Positions 5,730 through 6,711 of a stretch of 6,711 bases of DNA are shown here, in pieces. The notes below the pieces were generated by a model. The model saw only the letters and a program-made list of their open reading frames with translations. It searched no databases and was not told the DNA's origin. The position numbers and the translations under genes were made by a program. Where the stretch lies: positions 1-6,711 of the forward strand of contig CAJXLZ010000058.1 in assembly GCA_913056505.1 (NCBI GenBank), given 5' to 3'. The stretch is from an uncultured Desulfurellaceae bacterium. GTDB taxonomy: Bacteria > Campylobacterota_A > Desulfurellia > Desulfurellales > Hippeaceae. Each line of letters starts with the position of its first letter. Position 1 is the first letter of the stretch.

Positions 5730-6395
5730 ATGGAACTTCAACTTCACGTTTTTAATTCATTTAAAATTTACCAACCTAAATACGGTTATCACTTTTCAAT
5801 GGAGCCGTTTATACTAACAAAAGATATAGGGCGTTACAATAATTTAAAGAATATAGTCGATTTTGGCAGCGGCAGCGGAATTATTTCTATACTACTTTCA
5901 AAGTTTTTAGATAAAAAAACAAAGATTTATGCTATTGAATCGAATAAAAATATGGCTGAAATTATAGAAAAAAATATTGAGTTAAATTCTTTGCATAATA
6001 TTGAGGTCTTGCAAAATATAACGGAAATAGATAAAAACAGCGTCGATCTTATAATAAGCAATCCGCCCTATTTTAATTCAAATTATAGACCATCAAAAAA
6101 ATTCTACTCGGAAAAATTTGAAAAAGAAGGATTTGAACATTGCTTATCATCATTCAAAGGCATAATAAAAAATAAAGGTATTTTAAAAATTAGCTATCAT
6201 CCCACAAGAATGTTTGAAGTGATGCAAAAAATCAGCAATAACGGGTTTGGCATCAAAAATATATGCCCTGTCTACGGCAACCGGAAAAACAGCGCCTCAT
6301 TTGTTATTATTGAGTCTAAATTCGGTGCCAAAAACTATATAGAATGCAGAAAAGCTATCTATTTAGATAATGACCTAACAACTTTTATCAGATGA
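5730..6395 (+). CDS. SAM-dependent methyltransferase, TrmN6-like (tRNA adenine-N6 type)
   Basis: This is a 221-aa Rossmann-fold methyltransferase. The N-terminal QPKYGYHFSMEPFIL (residues 15-29) matches the opening of the TrmN6/YabB group. Motif I is VDFGSGSG (44-51), an acidic Glu70 ends the second strand, and the catalytic NPPYF lies at 111-115, the form used by amino-group (N6-adenine and glutamine) methyltransferases. The last 40 residues resemble the family's C-terminal region (FVIIESK..., then ...KAIYLDNDL). The likely role is N6-methylation of A37 in tRNA-Val, based on family resemblance; rRNA or protein substrates cannot be excluded. It is slightly short for the family but looks intact. 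The ATG at 5730 directly follows an in-frame TTG; no Shine-Dalgarno precedes either. A 77-nt AT-rich spacer separates it from lpxC, and its last 37 bases overlap the end of dxs on the opposite strand. Confidence 0.85.
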   Translation: MELQLHVFNSFKIYQPKYGYHFSMEPFILTKDIGRYNNLKNIVDFGSGSGIISILLSKFLDKKTKIYAIESNKNMAEIIEKNIELNSLHNIEVLQNITEIDKNSVDLIISNPPYFNSNYRPSKKFYSEKFEKEGFEHCLSSFKGIIKNKGILKISYHPTRMFEVMQKISNNGFGIKNICPVYGNRKNSASFVIIESKFGAKNYIECRKAIYLDNDLTTFIR

Positions 6396-6711
6396 TCTGC
6401 GCTTAATCCGTATAAATTTCTTAAAAATTCCATATCACCTTGCTCAATATACTTATCAGGCAGAGCAAGGTGCTTAAATTTAATCTGAATACCCTTCTCT
6501 AAAATGTATTTTGCTATCGAAGAGCCTAAACCGCCAATTTTTGTGCCCTCTTCCATAACAACCACAGAAGAAAATTTGCTTAATTTATTATTTATATAAT
6601 CCTCATCAAAAGGTTTGATAAATCGAGCATTAACTATCTCGGGGTGAATATTCTCTCTATCCAATGTTTCATATGCATCTATAGCATACTTAACGCAACT
6701 GCCCACAGCTA
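6359..6711 (-). CDS. dxs: 1-deoxy-D-xylulose-5-phosphate synthase, C-terminal part (runs off the right edge)
   Basis: Dxs condenses pyruvate and glyceraldehyde-3-phosphate in the first step of the MEP isoprenoid pathway, using thiamine diphosphate. Only about the last 117 codons are in the window; the frame is open to base 6711, so the gene continues outside. The visible part is the transketolase C-terminal domain: AVGSCVKYAIDA, VNARFIKPFDE, VVVMEEGTKIGGLGS, LALPDKYIEQGD and a final LYGLSADHLIKVVRSL. These match the family order and spacing closely, and the C-terminus ends normally at a TAG (6361-6359). The thiamine-binding and catalytic domains cannot be checked here. It converges on the methyltransferase gene with a 37-bp overlap and no visible terminator. 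The GTG at 6706 is internal, not a start. A different transketolase-fold enzyme, such as an E1 beta subunit, is much less likely given the PDKYIEQG segment. Confidence 0.93.
   Translation of the reverse strand, partial: AVGSCVKYAIDAYETLDRENIHPEIVNARFIKPFDEDYINNKLSKFSSVVVMEEGTKIGGLGSSIAKYILEKGIQIKFKHLALPDKYIEQGDMEFLRNLYGLSADHLIKVVRSLSK
6436..6472. repeat. 10-bp perfect inverted repeat inside dxs
   Basis: CACCTTGCTC (6436-6445) and GAGCAAGGTG (6463-6472) are exact reverse complements separated by 17 nt. In the dxs mRNA they could form a hairpin about 75 to 115 nt before the stop codon. One arm encodes the HLAL region and the other EQGD, part of a conserved Dxs segment, so coding constraint plus chance may explain it. 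A run of five T lies several bases beyond the hairpin on the dxs strand, but that is too loose for a typical intrinsic terminator. Confidence 0.4.

Noticed and set aside
1..6711. Defence system, mobile element, CRISPR array or prophage
   Set aside because: Every gene is a recognisable housekeeping or conserved-domain gene; there are no transposase or integrase genes, no direct repeat arrays and no obvious change in base composition.

Overview
The window is a dense, AT-rich (by eye roughly one third G+C) stretch of chromosomal housekeeping genes from a Gram-negative (diderm) bacterium. LpxC, the committed enzyme of lipid A synthesis, implies an outer membrane. The FtsA and FtsZ sequences, the paired DUF507 proteins and the low GC recall Deferribacterota or AT-rich lineages once grouped with the Deltaproteobacteria. 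That placement is an inference from family memory and is not proven here.

Layout. Seven genes lie head to tail on the + strand from base 1 to 5652: ftsA (start codon apparently cut by the left edge), ftsZ, plsY, two small DUF507 genes, carA and lpxC. They are close together: 15 nt between ftsA and ftsZ, about 0 nt between ftsZ and plsY, 52 nt before the first DUF507 gene, then two 4-bp start/stop overlaps (GTGA and ATGA), and 17 nt before lpxC. A promoter-like sequence in the 52-nt gap suggests that DUF507-DUF507-carA-lpxC can be transcribed separately from ftsA-ftsZ-plsY. After a 77-nt AT-rich spacer holding a perfect palindrome comes a + strand SAM-dependent methyltransferase of the TrmN6 type (5730-6395). 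Its 3' end overlaps by 37 bp the 3' end of a convergent gene, dxs, whose last 117 codons or so occupy the right edge on the - strand. No stretch longer than about 80 bases lacks a gene. I saw no tRNA, rRNA, insertion sequence, CRISPR array or phage feature.

How the genes fit together. The theme is envelope growth and division. FtsA and FtsZ build the division ring. PlsY makes lysophosphatidate for phospholipids. LpxC commits UDP-acyl-GlcNAc to lipid A. Dxs starts the MEP isoprenoid route that supplies undecaprenyl and quinone side chains. CarA supplies carbamoyl phosphate for pyrimidines (including UDP-sugars) and arginine. The two DUF507 proteins have no known function and are translationally coupled into this set.

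No new multi-gene system is evident. The points most worth a second look are: plsY, which has no ATG, GTG or TTG able to give a full-length protein and seems to start on AUU right after the ftsZ stop; the coupled DUF507 pair; two unusual residues in the FtsZ nucleotide pocket; and the palindrome plus Shine-Dalgarno-less start in front of the methyltransferase.
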